Assembly (NCBI GenBank): GCA_946407095.1 | Contig: CAMJMR010000020.1 | Span: 1-43,854, forward strand | Reading direction: 5' to 3' | Length of the DNA stretch: 43,854 nucleotides | Source: an uncultured Selenomonadales bacterium | GTDB taxonomy: Bacteria > Bacillota > Negativicutes > Selenomonadales > Selenomonadaceae | Made by a program: the position numbers and the translations under genes | Part shown: positions 33,123 to 41,461 of the stretch, piece by piece | How the letters are laid out: every line of letters begins with the position of its first letter | Numbering within the stretch: the first letter of the stretch is position 1 | The notes under the pieces: model-generated | Seen by the model: the letters and a program-made list of their open reading frames with translations, nothing else | Told to the model about the DNA's origin: nothing | Databases searched by the model: none

Positions 33123-34328
33123 ATGGAAGAAAATATTTCATTCGCACAGCAGAAAATCAATGTTCTTCAATCATTGCTTGTGACGCAAACCGGACAATTT
33201 CAAAAGTTGGCGCGCTAAGTTTCTAAGCCAAAATGTTTTGTTCGCGCTTACTTTGCCGTAAACGTCGGCGACGATTTATTTTTAAAAATACTGGTCAATC
33301 GTTATCCCAATGTAGTTTTTTTCTTTCCTGCCGCCTTTCCCTATCCCGAAATGTTCAAAGAGGCTCCGAATGTCATTTGCGAACTCAATCGGTACAGCGA
33401 TCGTAATTTTTTGGATAATTCTGCCGGCTATGATTTTGCAATTTCAATCGGCGGTTCTCTGTATCAGGCTCATAATATAAAAGGTGCTTTCGAACGCGAT
33501 ACGGGATTTTTCAACAGATTTGTCACGGCAGGCAAGCCGCTTTTCATAATAGGTTCCAACTTCGACAGGAATTACGGTAATGCGGTTTACAACGAAAAAT
33601 TTTTTCACGATTTGTTTGCCCGCAACGGAAATTTATTGAAAGTAAGTCTTCGCGATACACATTCGTTTAATTATTTTAGAGATTTGCGAAACGTCACTTA
33701 TGCCCCCGATATCGTGTTCGGTTTAAGCGACGGTTTTGTTGTTCCCGAAAATAAACGCTCGGGACTCGGCATAGACGTTATTTCAACTACATTGTCGACT
33801 CGAAAAAAAACTTTGGAAAATTTTCGCGAACAATATCTTGACGGAATGATTTCGTTAATCAAAAGCGCGATTGGCAAAGTCATAGACGTAAAAATTTTTT
33901 CCTTTTGCCTGAAAGAAGAAGACGCCAAAACGGTAGAGGAAATTGCTCCAAACCTGACTGCCGCCGAGCGGGCTCACGTGCAATATGTCCCTTATAATGG
34001 CGATCTCACAAATTTCCTTAAGGTCTTCGCTTCCATGAAATATATTGTGGCAACCAGGTTTCATGCGAATGTTCTTGCGCTGAAATTTCAGCAAAGGCTT
34101 TTTCCGATTGTTTATAACGACAAAACGCTGAATCTTTTGGAAGACTTGCAAATTTTTTCTAAAGAAGAGTTCTATGATTTGCGCAACGGCATAAGGCTTG
34201 ATTTGAAAAAAGTTTGGCATCTTCTTGAAAACCCAAAAGATGTCCGTCTCAAAATGAACGAATGGACGGTAACCTCTGCCAGACATTTCTACGAACTTGA
34301 TAAATATCTTCTGAATCTGTTCCATTAA
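33123..34328 (+). pseudogene. Polysaccharide pyruvyl transferase family gene with an in-frame stop
   Basis: From ATG 33123 (GAGGGG upstream) the frame encodes 31 residues, then TAA at 33216-33218. The same frame continues without another stop to 34328. Right after the TAA comes the family N-terminus KCFVRAYFAVNVGDDLFLKI, followed by ISIGGSLYQ, LRDTHSFNYF, YAPDIVFG and ATRFHANVLALKF. The first usual restart codon, ATG 33351, would lose the GDD loop. Family members add pyruvyl ketals to surface polysaccharides or act in related steps. The A+T-rich codon use differs from the neighbours. Either a recent nonsense mutation or stop-codon readthrough would explain it. Confidence 0.8.
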
Positions 34329-34353
34329 TTATTGCACTTGATGAGGTAGCTTC

Positions 34354-35289
34354 ATGAATAAAAATATCTTTAAAGTTTCCGTGATTATCCCCGCCTGCAA
34401 CGCGGAAAGATATTTGGGCGTGTGCCTTGAGAGTTTGCTGATTCAAACGCTGACGGACTTTGAGGTTATTGTCATCGATGACTGTTCGACCGACGCGAGC
34501 CCCGCCGTTGCCGAGAATTATCTTGAAAGTTTCGGCAGACGAATGAAGATTGTCATGACGGAAACAAATTCGGGCAGCGGAGCCGTCCCGCGAAATATCG
34601 GGCTGGAACAAGCGAGCGGCGAATACGTTTACTTTGTCGAATTTTTTACTTGCGGCGCGGAGCCCGTCTCAAAAAATCTTGAGCTTGCGGCTTGGTGTTA
34701 TACGGATTCGTTTGTCGAGGAGCCGACCTTTGAGACGGAAGACCTTGCCGAGCGCGTCAAAAAATTTTTGGCGTCGAAATTTTGTTGGGCACCGTGGGCG
34801 AAGTTCATACGGCGCGATTTTCTGATTGACAACGCGATAACCTTGCCGCCAATGACAATCGCCGACGACGTTGTTTGGACGTTCAAAATACTCTGCTTGG
34901 CGAAACGTTGGCTGCGTGTGCCGATGCCGCTTTATGTCAACAGAAAAAATGCCGCTTCGATAATGCGCCGCGAACGGACGCCCGAACAAATGATAACCTT
35001 CCGCACGAGCCCGCTGATAACCGGCTTGGAGGTTTTGGATGAATTCATGCGCGAGTTTGACTACTTCAAAAAAAATCCCGTCGTCCGCTTGCAAGTGCTG
35101 AATTTCTTCGCGCTGATGCAAATCGACAACATGAGGGACGCGCTGAACGCCTTGGAACCGACGGAGGCTTACGAAATATTCTTGCGCGAATTCAGGGCGG
35201 CGGGCACTTCGCAACCTGCGCTGCTTGCCTACCTGCTGACAATGAACAACCTTTATCGGAATGAGCTGACGGCAACGGTCGACGCTTGA
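34354..35289 (+). CDS. Glycosyltransferase family 2 protein, acceptor-side motif altered
   Basis: 311 residues. The GT-A N-terminus is typical: VSVIIPACNAERYLGVCLES, VIVIDDCSTDAS and AVPRNIGLEQASGEYVYFVE. After YVYFV the metal-binding DxD (usually DADD or DSDD) is missing and reads EFFTCGAEP. The later acidic segment TIADDVVWTFKI and the C-terminal helices are present. This looks like a small internal deletion or rearrangement across the catalytic Asp pair, so activity is doubtful. The start is ATG 34354 with GAGG upstream. It follows the broken pyruvyl transferase gene, and its 3' end overlaps the JAB gene on the other strand by 37 bases. Confidence 0.8.
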   Translation: MNKNIFKVSVIIPACNAERYLGVCLESLLIQTLTDFEVIVIDDCSTDASPAVAENYLESFGRRMKIVMTETNSGSGAVPRNIGLEQASGEYVYFVEFFTCGAEPVSKNLELAAWCYTDSFVEEPTFETEDLAERVKKFLASKFCWAPWAKFIRRDFLIDNAITLPPMTIADDVVWTFKILCLAKRWLRVPMPLYVNRKNAASIMRRERTPEQMITFRTSPLITGLEVLDEFMREFDYFKKNPVVRLQVLNFFALMQIDNMRDALNALEPTEAYEIFLREFRAAGTSQPALLAYLLTMNNLYRNELTATVDA

Positions 35290-35705
35290 AAATTTTCCGC
35301 GCCTTCGTCGTGAAGATATTGCACGAAGTTAATTTCGTCGCGGTCGTCCGTGCCCGAAAACCAAACGTTGCTTTGCGAAAAGGGATGCGTGTGCACGTCA
35401 ATCATCGTGTCGATATCAATGCGGCGGTCGAGTTCAAGAAGTCTTTCACGCAAAAATTCTCCCGACACCCTAAGCGCGGCAACCGATTGATTCCGATAAT
35501 ATTCTGCGTCCGCGAAGTAAATATCCGCGACGGTGATGACGCAAAGGTTATCGACGACATTCCTTTTGCCGAGCAAGCAGGCATAATATTCGCGGCTTGA
35601 GTCGGCAAGCAGATGCGCGCGCAGTTTCCCGAAGTCTTGATTCTTGAACTTTATCACGACTTCGAGCCCGCGATTTTTTTTGTTTCTGTCAGCCAAGTCA
35701 ATCAT
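35253..35705 (-). CDS. JAB/JAMM (Mov34/MPN) metallopeptidase, probably truncated
   Basis: JAB peptidases remove or trim ubiquitin-like proteins. The zinc site is complete: E in DSSREYYACLLG, HTHP in IDVHTHPFSQ, and S..D in WFSGTDDRDE. The protein ends about 25 residues after the last ligand, at the 3' end of the convergent GT2 gene. Related operons often carry a JAB fused to an E1/ThiF domain at this place; nothing of an E1 is visible. Start uncertain: ATG 35705 or GTG near 35657, both with weak binding sites. A frame extending to 35843 is repeat-derived. It is the last gene of the NYN/solenoid/Ubl-E2 run, separated from E2 by a repeat element. Confidence 0.75.
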   Translation of the reverse strand: MIDLADRNKKNRGLEVVIKFKNQDFGKLRAHLLADSSREYYACLLGKRNVVDNLCVITVADIYFADAEYYRNQSVAALRVSGEFLRERLLELDRRIDIDTMIDVHTHPFSQSNVWFSGTDDRDEINFVQYLHDEGAENFQASTVAVSSFR

Positions 35706-35749
35706 TCCCGTCCAATTAGAGTGTGTTGTTAAACTTACGATGTGACCAG

Positions 35750-35935
35750 GAATTTTTTCGCATGACGAGGCGCGGCCGCTTTGAAAGCGGCGCAAGCGTG
35801 ACGCTTGACCCAGATAGCGCGCCATACCGTCCGACAATTTCAAACGTTATCGCCGCGCCGGAACGAAATGCCTGCGCATTTCTAGCTTCCCGCTTTAAAA
35901 GCGACCGTAAGGCGGAAAAAGAACCGTCACTTGCT
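35750..35935 (-). repeat. Dispersed hairpin element between the E2 and JAB genes
   Basis: Contains CGGCCGCTTTGAAAGCGGC (hairpin), AAGCGTGACGCTT (palindrome) followed by GACCCAGATAGCGCGCCATA, then ATGCCTGCGCATTTCTAGC and a TCCCGCTTTAAAAGCGACC hairpin. Same core and order as the arrays after trkH and der, but in single copy. It lies just after the E2 stop and may reduce or reshape JAB expression (inference). Confidence 0.8.
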
Positions 35936-35953
35936 AAAGTTGGCCAACAGGCT

Positions 35954-36670
35954 CTAATCGTCCAGCGGGTGCGTCAGTACGTCAATGCACAGCGTGATTA
36001 TATCCCACAGGTTGTCGCCGTATCGCCAATCGCTTATCTCGCGCAGCCGCGCAGGTTGCCAGGCGCCGGGCTTAATGTGCGTGCAATACCATTTCCACTG
36101 CCCCTGCCGCATGAATTCCATTTCCTCCGCCGTTTGACCGAATGCGCCGCCGTAGCCGCGGTCGTAGAAGTGTTGGGCATTGGCGGGTATTTGCAAGGAC
36201 GCAGGCAAGTAAAAGCCGTTCGTCGGCAAGTCGGGATATTGGTCGGGGAAAATCAGCATCATACGCACGAATTTTTGACCGGGATTGGCGCGTTGCCACT
36301 CTTCGGGCAAAAGAAAACCGTTGAAGACAACCCAGTTGCAATCGTCGTCCAGTTCAACGGTGCTCCGCTTAAAAAATTTTTCCGACACTTGAAAGACCTG
36401 TTGAGTTATCAGCTCTTGCCGCCACGGCTCCTTGCAACCGAAATAAGTTGCGTCGGCTGCCTTCACGCGGTCGGGCACGATTTTATATTTGTCGCCGTCG
36501 TGAACCGTGTAATTTTGATACGGCTTCATGCGGTCGTTGTTGGCGGTGTTCGTCTTTATTACGGCGCGCGTCGACGGATTAACTCGCCTGCCCGACGCGT
36601 TAATTATGTCTTCGGGCGTCGCCGAACTCGGCACATTGACCCTTTTCCCGTTTACTATTACTGTCGGCAT
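35954..36670 (-). CDS. Ubiquitin-like domain fused to a prokaryotic E2 (E2-E family)
   Basis: 238 residues. Residues 1-72 look like a multi-ubiquitin-type beta-grasp domain: TVIVNGKRVNVPSSATPEDI, INASG, and the closing DGDKYKIVP. Residues about 78-238 resemble the Prok-E2_E group: FLLPEEWQ, VRMMLIFPDQYPDLPTNGFY, WKWYCTHIKPGAWQ, and DNLWDIITLCIDVL. C196 in WYCTH is the candidate conjugating cysteine. Such proteins attach a ubiquitin-like modifier or carry their own. There is no free C-terminal Gly tail on the Ubl because it is fused to E2. AGGAGG lies six bases before ATG 36670. Confidence 0.78.
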   Translation of the reverse strand: MPTVIVNGKRVNVPSSATPEDIINASGRRVNPSTRAVIKTNTANNDRMKPYQNYTVHDGDKYKIVPDRVKAADATYFGCKEPWRQELITQQVFQVSEKFFKRSTVELDDDCNWVVFNGFLLPEEWQRANPGQKFVRMMLIFPDQYPDLPTNGFYLPASLQIPANAQHFYDRGYGGAFGQTAEEMEFMRQGQWKWYCTHIKPGAWQPARLREISDWRYGDNLWDIITLCIDVLTHPLDD

Positions 36671-36685
36671 GTTTATCCTCCTGTT

Positions 36686-37060
36686 CTACCTTTGACTGCG
36701 CGGAACGTTTATCGTCCTGCCCCTTAGCGTGACGGTCGAATAGTTTTGCTCGTGAGCGGGATTTTCGGGCGGCAATGGCTTTTTGTTGCGCGGCTTCTTA
36801 TTTTTGTTGAAGTCGCCGCCGACGCTGAAGTTGCCGCCGTTGAAAAAGCCGCCGTTGTTGAACAAATTGCCCGCAATGTTGAAATTGCCGCTGTTATAGA
36901 AATTGCCGACGACATTCACGTTGCCGCTGATGTTGAAGTTGAAAGCAACATGTTCCGACGCGCCCTCGCCCACGCACAACGACTGGCAGTCAATCAAGTC
37001 AAGCGTGATATCGTCCTCGCGGAATTCCAAAATTCGTCCGTTTATCTTGAGCTTAACCAT
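36686..37060 (-). CDS. Asn/Gly hexapeptide-repeat (beta-solenoid) protein of the Ubl operon
   Basis: 124 residues. The centre repeats a six-residue pattern N-x-x-x-x-G (NVNVVG, NFYNSG, NFNIAG, NLFNNG, GFFNGG, NFSVGG), which predicts a small beta-solenoid like those of bactofilins. The N-terminus MVKLKINGRILEF and the C-terminus TVTLRGRTINVPRS are short beta-hairpins. The latter resembles the first strand pair of the following Ubl (TVIVNGKRVNVPSS). Its ATG overlaps the stop of the NYN gene (ATGGTTAA), so translation is coupled. No named family is recognised. It may be a scaffold or a conjugation target (inference). Confidence 0.7.
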   Translation of the reverse strand: MVKLKINGRILEFREDDITLDLIDCQSLCVGEGASEHVAFNFNISGNVNVVGNFYNSGNFNIAGNLFNNGGFFNGGNFSVGGDFNKNKKPRNKKPLPPENPAHEQNYSTVTLRGRTINVPRSQR

Positions 37061-37655
37061 TATTTTCTGCATCCTCTGAAGGCGGCGAAATAAAATTCTC
37101 GCGCTCGTATTCGACGTCCTCCAAAGTTTGATTTGAGTCGTCGAAGGGCTCAGCCTCCTCCGCAACAGGCTCCGCGTCGACAAGCGCGTCCAGATTGATA
37201 AAGCCCGAAGACTTCAAGGCAAGTTGTCTCGACATCGCCGTTTGGAAGGCGGCAACTTCAACGCGAATCCCGCGCCCGCGCAATTCAAGGACAATCGGGG
37301 TAAAATCGCTGTCGCCGCTGACAAGCACGACGATATCGGGCGCGTTGACGTAGGCGATACGCGAAATGTCCATCGTCATCTCAACGTCGAAATTGCACTT
37401 GTAACTGTCGCCCGCTATAGTGCCGACCTTCGACTTGACAATATAGCCCGCCTGCCACAGTTCGTCGATTTTCGCGTCCATGACGTGTTCTTGGCGCGGG
37501 TCAATCGGAACGTAGGCATACGCCGCCTGCAATGTGCGTTCCTCCGCCTCGTCGGCAAGGTAGTTCAGCAAAGCTCCGTAGTCAATGTCGCAATTCATTT
37601 GGCGAGACGAAGCGTTGACGTTCGCGTAGTCGAGAAACACCGCAACTTTCATCAT
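37053..37655 (-). CDS. NYN-domain (LabA/PIN-like) ribonuclease
   Basis: 200 residues. The NYN/PIN-fold acid residues are in place: FLDYANV (D9), CNFDVEMTMDISRIAY and VVLVSGDSDFTPIV. Such proteins are metal-dependent RNases (LabA, VPA0982 and related). An acidic C-terminal tail (DAEPVAEEAEPFDD...) follows the domain. ATG 37655 lies seven bases after GGGAGG, behind a consensus promoter. It is the first gene of the run NYN / solenoid / Ubl-E2 / JAB, so the ubiquitin-like machinery may control or be controlled by this nuclease (inference). Confidence 0.88.
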   Translation of the reverse strand: MMKVAVFLDYANVNASSRQMNCDIDYGALLNYLADEAEERTLQAAYAYVPIDPRQEHVMDAKIDELWQAGYIVKSKVGTIAGDSYKCNFDVEMTMDISRIAYVNAPDIVVLVSGDSDFTPIVLELRGRGIRVEVAAFQTAMSRQLALKSSGFINLDALVDAEPVAEEAEPFDDSNQTLEDVEYERENFISPPSEDAENNG

Positions 37656-37695
37656 AAGTAGACCTCCCTTGAAGTTTCTGTAAATAAGTCAAAGC

Positions 37696-37723
37696 ATTAT
37701 AAAAAAAAACACACGACTGTCAA
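37696..37723 (-). promoter_or_regulatory. Strong promoter of the NYN-Ubl operon
   Basis: Leftward TTGACA (37723-37718), 16-bp spacer, TATAAT (37701-37696): both boxes perfect consensus. The NYN start is 41 bases downstream. Confidence 0.88.
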
Positions 37724-37733
37724 GCCGGCGGGC

Positions 37734-37764
37734 AAAAAAAATCGGCAAGCCTGCCGCCTGCCGA
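37734..37764 (-). terminator. Terminator after the TSUP permease gene
   Basis: Leftward TCGGCAGGC and GCTTGCCGA stem, then eight T residues. It separates the Hsp70-TSUP operon from the NYN-Ubl promoter just downstream. Confidence 0.85.
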
Positions 37765-37779
37765 ATCGCGCTGAAATTT

Positions 37780-38544
37780 TTATTTAAACAGCTCAATCAA
37801 CTGCTTGCCGATTAGAATCACGGTCATGCCGATAAACAGCGGGCGGACGTAAGTCGCGCCCTTCGTGATAGCCGTCTTCGCTCCGCAAGCCGCGCCCAAA
37901 ATCATGCCGAAGCCCATAGGCAACGCGTAAGAATAATCGACGAGCCCCAAGCCCGCGAAGATAATCACGGCGGCAAGGTTGCTTGCGAAGTTGGCGGCGC
38001 GGGCGTTGGCGGCGGCTCCCAAAAAGCCGTAGCCCATCATCAGATACAGGAACAGCATGAACGAGCCCGTACCCGGTCCGAAGAAGCCGTCGTAAAGTCC
38101 GATAACGAAAATCATCACGACGCCAATCAAATAATTCTTGTGGGACACGCTGACAGATTTTTTGTCCGCGCCCCAATTTTTTTTCGCCACGGAGTAAATC
38201 GCGATAACAATCAGCATGACGACGACGAGCGGTCGCAAAAAATCTGGCGGGATTTGTCTGACAATCATCACGCCGACAATCGAGCCGACGAACGCCAGCG
38301 GAAACATCACCCGCATAATTTTTTTGTCGACGGTGCCCGAACGCCAATAAGTTATGAAGCCCGCGCAGGCTCCCATGCAGGCGGCCACTTTGTTGGTGCC
38401 GAGGACGTTAAGCATGGGCAAGCCCGCCCACATCAGTGCCGGCAACGAAATCAGCCCGCCGCCGCCGACAACCGAATCGATAAACGCCGCGATAAAGCCC
38501 ATGCCCGCCATTGCTGCCATCGTTGCCAAGTCAAGCGTTTCCAT
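37780..38544 (-). CDS. TSUP/TauE-SafE family permease
   Basis: 254 residues with about eight hydrophobic segments. Family motifs: DSVVGGGGLISLPALMWAGL then NVLGTNKVAA near the start, and YDGFFGPGTGSFMLFLYL followed by ANARAANFASNLAAV in the second half. The group moves sulfite, sulfonates or other organic anions; the substrate is unknown. The ATG at 38544 has AGGA seven bases upstream. It follows the Hsp70-like gene by 19 bases and so is probably co-transcribed, although no functional link is obvious. Confidence 0.9.
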   Translation of the reverse strand: METLDLATMAAMAGMGFIAAFIDSVVGGGGLISLPALMWAGLPMLNVLGTNKVAACMGACAGFITYWRSGTVDKKIMRVMFPLAFVGSIVGVMIVRQIPPDFLRPLVVVMLIVIAIYSVAKKNWGADKKSVSVSHKNYLIGVVMIFVIGLYDGFFGPGTGSFMLFLYLMMGYGFLGAAANARAANFASNLAAVIIFAGLGLVDYSYALPMGFGMILGAACGAKTAITKGATYVRPLFIGMTVILIGKQLIELFK

Positions 38545-38563
38545 TCCTCATTCCTAATTGCTT

Positions 38564-41449
38564 TTACGTCGCCCACTTCATAAGCAAGGACTCTTCCTCT
38601 TCGGGGCTGAGTTCTCCGCCCTGAATCATCTTTTGCGCCACGTCTTGAGCCTTAACGAACAGCTCAACAAAATTTTCGTCGTAAATCCTGTTCAAGTCGT
38701 TCAAAAGTTTTTGCGCCTCGTCGAAGGCGTCTTGCTTCATGTTGTTGACGGCGCGGCGGTCGCAAATCAAACCCAACGCCAACAGGCACACGCTTATTTC
38801 GACGTTGTTCAAGTTCCGCGAGCGAATGACCTTGCACAAATCGCTGACAACCTGTTCGCGGCGTATGCCGGAAGGTGTCGGACGCCCGTCGAGTTTGAAG
38901 GCAACGCCCAACGCGTGAGCCGAAATCTGAATCGCCGAGGACGTTGCGCCGTTCAAAATCTTAGCGCAATCCTTTTTGAATTCGTAGTAAATCCAATCGA
39001 CTTCGGTCTTGGTTATCGCGTGCGTGTAAAGGTTCGCCATGCGGAATTTGTCGTTGTTGTGGAGGTTAATCAGCAAGGCAATGTCGTCGTCGTCGCCGCA
39101 CATCGACAGCGTGTAAATCGCTTGAATCTTCGTGTTCATCCTCAAGCCCTGCGGTCTGCCGATATTTATCGAGGGATTGTAGATGTCGTCATCGAGAATG
39201 TGCAGGCAAAGGCGGGCGAGGCGTCTTTTCTGCGGAGCCGTCCAATCCGAGCCGATTTTCCGAGCGATTATCACGCAACGAAGCTTGAATGACTCTTCGC
39301 GAGAATTTTTGGCGTCGTCGAGCATCTGCAAGAGCGGTTCGGCAAATTCCTTGTGATTGGCGGCGGAAAGAATCGTGTTGACGTTGAGCTTGAGCGTTTG
39401 GGAAAATTTCATGTTGTCGTCTTTGTTGCGGTTGCGGAAGGCGTTATCGACGTTGCGGCACAGCGAGCGAATGGTATTGAGTTGCGCGCGCGGATTGACT
39501 CTGCCGCCGAGGCGAGTGATTAGCTTAGTCTTGAGTCCCTTTTCGAGGCCTGTCGCGATAGAAATTTCAGCCGTGCCGTGATCCATGATGTCGCGCCCGT
39601 GTTCGTCGCGGCAAGTGGCGGCGTCCATGCGGATGATTTTGTCTTCGTCCATGAAAATGCTGAACGTGACGAAAGTGTCGCCCGTCATGCGCGAGTAGCG
39701 TTCGGGGAATTCGATATTGCCCTTGGCGATGATTCGGTAGTTGCCGTCGGCCTCCGTGCGGGCGATGGGGACGCTGATAACGTTTTTGCCCGGCGGCAGT
39801 CGAAAGCCCGTGAAGCGTTGCGAGGTGTAAGGCAATTCCTTGCCGGCGGGGATAATCTCTTCGTAATTGCCGCCGAACGTCACGAGGTAAAAACTTTCGT
39901 TGAGGATATTGCTGCCGAAGACCACGCCGATTGAGCGGTCGGCGGCAGTGATGTTCCTGTTGACCGTGAAATTCCTGCGCGGAGGCGTCGGCAAAGTCTG
40001 TTGAGGAGCGGCGGCTTGAGTTTCGGGCGGCAATTCGTCTTTGACTTCGCCCGCGAGTTCCTTGTCGTACTTGTGCAGGAAGTAGTGATAGACGGCTGCG
40101 CCGCGAGCAACGGCCTGGTCGGGGTCGAGCGCAACAATCGGGTCGAAGCCGAAAAATTTCTTCAGCCGATTGATAACCATGTAAAAGCGAGACATGCCGC
40201 CGTTCATGATAACCGCGTCAACCTTTGCGTCCGAGCCGAGCTTGACAGACGCCTTGCTTAGCACGTCGAGAATCGGCAGGATAATATTTTTCTGCTTGCC
40301 GAATTTTTCGGTAACGGCGGCGAGATTTTTGTAGTCGTCGAAGGAAATCTCTTCGCCCATGAAATTTTTCCAAATGTCCTCAAGCTGCGCGGCGGTGAAG
40401 CTGTCCGAGTAAGCGTAGCCCGTCGTGCCGATATTGCCGCCGACGGGGAAATCTTCATCCTCATCCCACCAGCCCGAATCGCTGTCGCCGAACGCGTCGC
40501 TTTTCTGCGCGCTGACTTCCAATTTCAGATTTTCGGCGTAATTTATCAGCTGACTCATGACGCCGCGTTCTTCCTGACGGATTTTCTGAACGATGTCGGC
40601 GTGCGCGGAATATTGTCGCTGATAGTGTTCAAACATTGCCCTTGCGAGGCACAAATCAAAATCGTCGCCGCCCAAAAGCGTGTAGCGATTCGTGGCAATG
40701 TCTTGGACTTTCAAAATTTCGGGCGCGTCTTCGCGTCTTGAAATTTCGTGCAAAGTGATATCGAGAGTTCCGCCGCCCAAATCGAAAACCATAACGTTTT
40801 TCTTCGAGCTCAAATCCAAAATCTGGTCGGCAATTTCGCCGTTGCGCACCTGGTTGATAAAGTCGTAAATGACGGCGCGGGGCTCCGACAACAAAATTTG
40901 TCGCGGCGAGCCGTCCGCCTTGCGAATCTTAATGCCCGCGAGTTCGGCGGCCTTCAACGTCGCCTGTCGCATGATGAAATCGAAATTGGCGGGCACAGTG
41001 ATTATCGCGTCGTCAATTTTCTCCAGATGATAAATCTTGGCGGCATTCCTTAGCATGTGTTCCAAAATTCTTGCGGAAACCTGCGCGGGCGTCTTATCGG
41101 GGATATTCGACGAGAGACCTTCGGCAAATTCGTTGCCCATCTGACTTTTGATTGACTTGGCAACGAGATACGGGCGAAGCGGATACCTTCCCTTCGCGAA
41201 ATCGCCGACAATCGGCTGGTAATTTTTTTCGTCGTTGTAGTAGACACAGCTTGGCAAAATCGGTCGTTTCTTCAGCGTGAACTTGGCACCCGCGCCCGCG
41301 TTGTACATATCGACGGCTCTGTCCAAATCAACAACTTTGCTGACGATATTCCCGTTCGGGCGGATATTCACGGTCGCCAAAACGGAATTGGTCGTACCCA
41401 AATCAATTCCGACGCACAAATCGTTGTGCTCTTCGCCGTTGATTAACAT
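38564..41449 (-). CDS. Hsp70-like chaperone with long helical C-terminus
   Basis: 961 residues, far longer than DnaK (about 610-640). Residues about 10-470 are an Hsp70 nucleotide-binding domain: VGIDLGTTNSVLATV (phosphate 1), VFDLGGGTLDITLHEIS (phosphate 2) and VIMNGGMSRFYMV (adenosine side). Residues about 510-640 look like a substrate-binding beta domain (GKELPYTSQRF..., FVTFSIFMDEDKIIRM). The last about 300 residues are helical, HEAT-like repeats. GGAGG lies seven bases before ATG 41449. It follows a GrpE-like gene by 12 bases, so the pair is a dedicated chaperone/exchange-factor set. It is not the housekeeping DnaK. Confidence 0.88.
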   Translation of the reverse strand: MLINGEEHNDLCVGIDLGTTNSVLATVNIRPNGNIVSKVVDLDRAVDMYNAGAGAKFTLKKRPILPSCVYYNDEKNYQPIVGDFAKGRYPLRPYLVAKSIKSQMGNEFAEGLSSNIPDKTPAQVSARILEHMLRNAAKIYHLEKIDDAIITVPANFDFIMRQATLKAAELAGIKIRKADGSPRQILLSEPRAVIYDFINQVRNGEIADQILDLSSKKNVMVFDLGGGTLDITLHEISRREDAPEILKVQDIATNRYTLLGGDDFDLCLARAMFEHYQRQYSAHADIVQKIRQEERGVMSQLINYAENLKLEVSAQKSDAFGDSDSGWWDEDEDFPVGGNIGTTGYAYSDSFTAAQLEDIWKNFMGEEISFDDYKNLAAVTEKFGKQKNIILPILDVLSKASVKLGSDAKVDAVIMNGGMSRFYMVINRLKKFFGFDPIVALDPDQAVARGAAVYHYFLHKYDKELAGEVKDELPPETQAAAPQQTLPTPPRRNFTVNRNITAADRSIGVVFGSNILNESFYLVTFGGNYEEIIPAGKELPYTSQRFTGFRLPPGKNVISVPIARTEADGNYRIIAKGNIEFPERYSRMTGDTFVTFSIFMDEDKIIRMDAATCRDEHGRDIMDHGTAEISIATGLEKGLKTKLITRLGGRVNPRAQLNTIRSLCRNVDNAFRNRNKDDNMKFSQTLKLNVNTILSAANHKEFAEPLLQMLDDAKNSREESFKLRCVIIARKIGSDWTAPQKRRLARLCLHILDDDIYNPSINIGRPQGLRMNTKIQAIYTLSMCGDDDDIALLINLHNNDKFRMANLYTHAITKTEVDWIYYEFKKDCAKILNGATSSAIQISAHALGVAFKLDGRPTPSGIRREQVVSDLCKVIRSRNLNNVEISVCLLALGLICDRRAVNNMKQDAFDEAQKLLNDLNRIYDENFVELFVKAQDVAQKMIQGGELSPEEEESLLMKWAT

Positions 41450-41461
41450 AAAAAATCCTCC

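Noticed and set aside
35706-35843. Longer N-terminus for the JAB protein
   Set aside because: The extra residues are translated from the dispersed repeat element.
38564-41449. Housekeeping dnaK
   Set aside because: The protein is about 320 residues too long, no dnaJ or hrcA is present and the C-terminus is HEAT-like.
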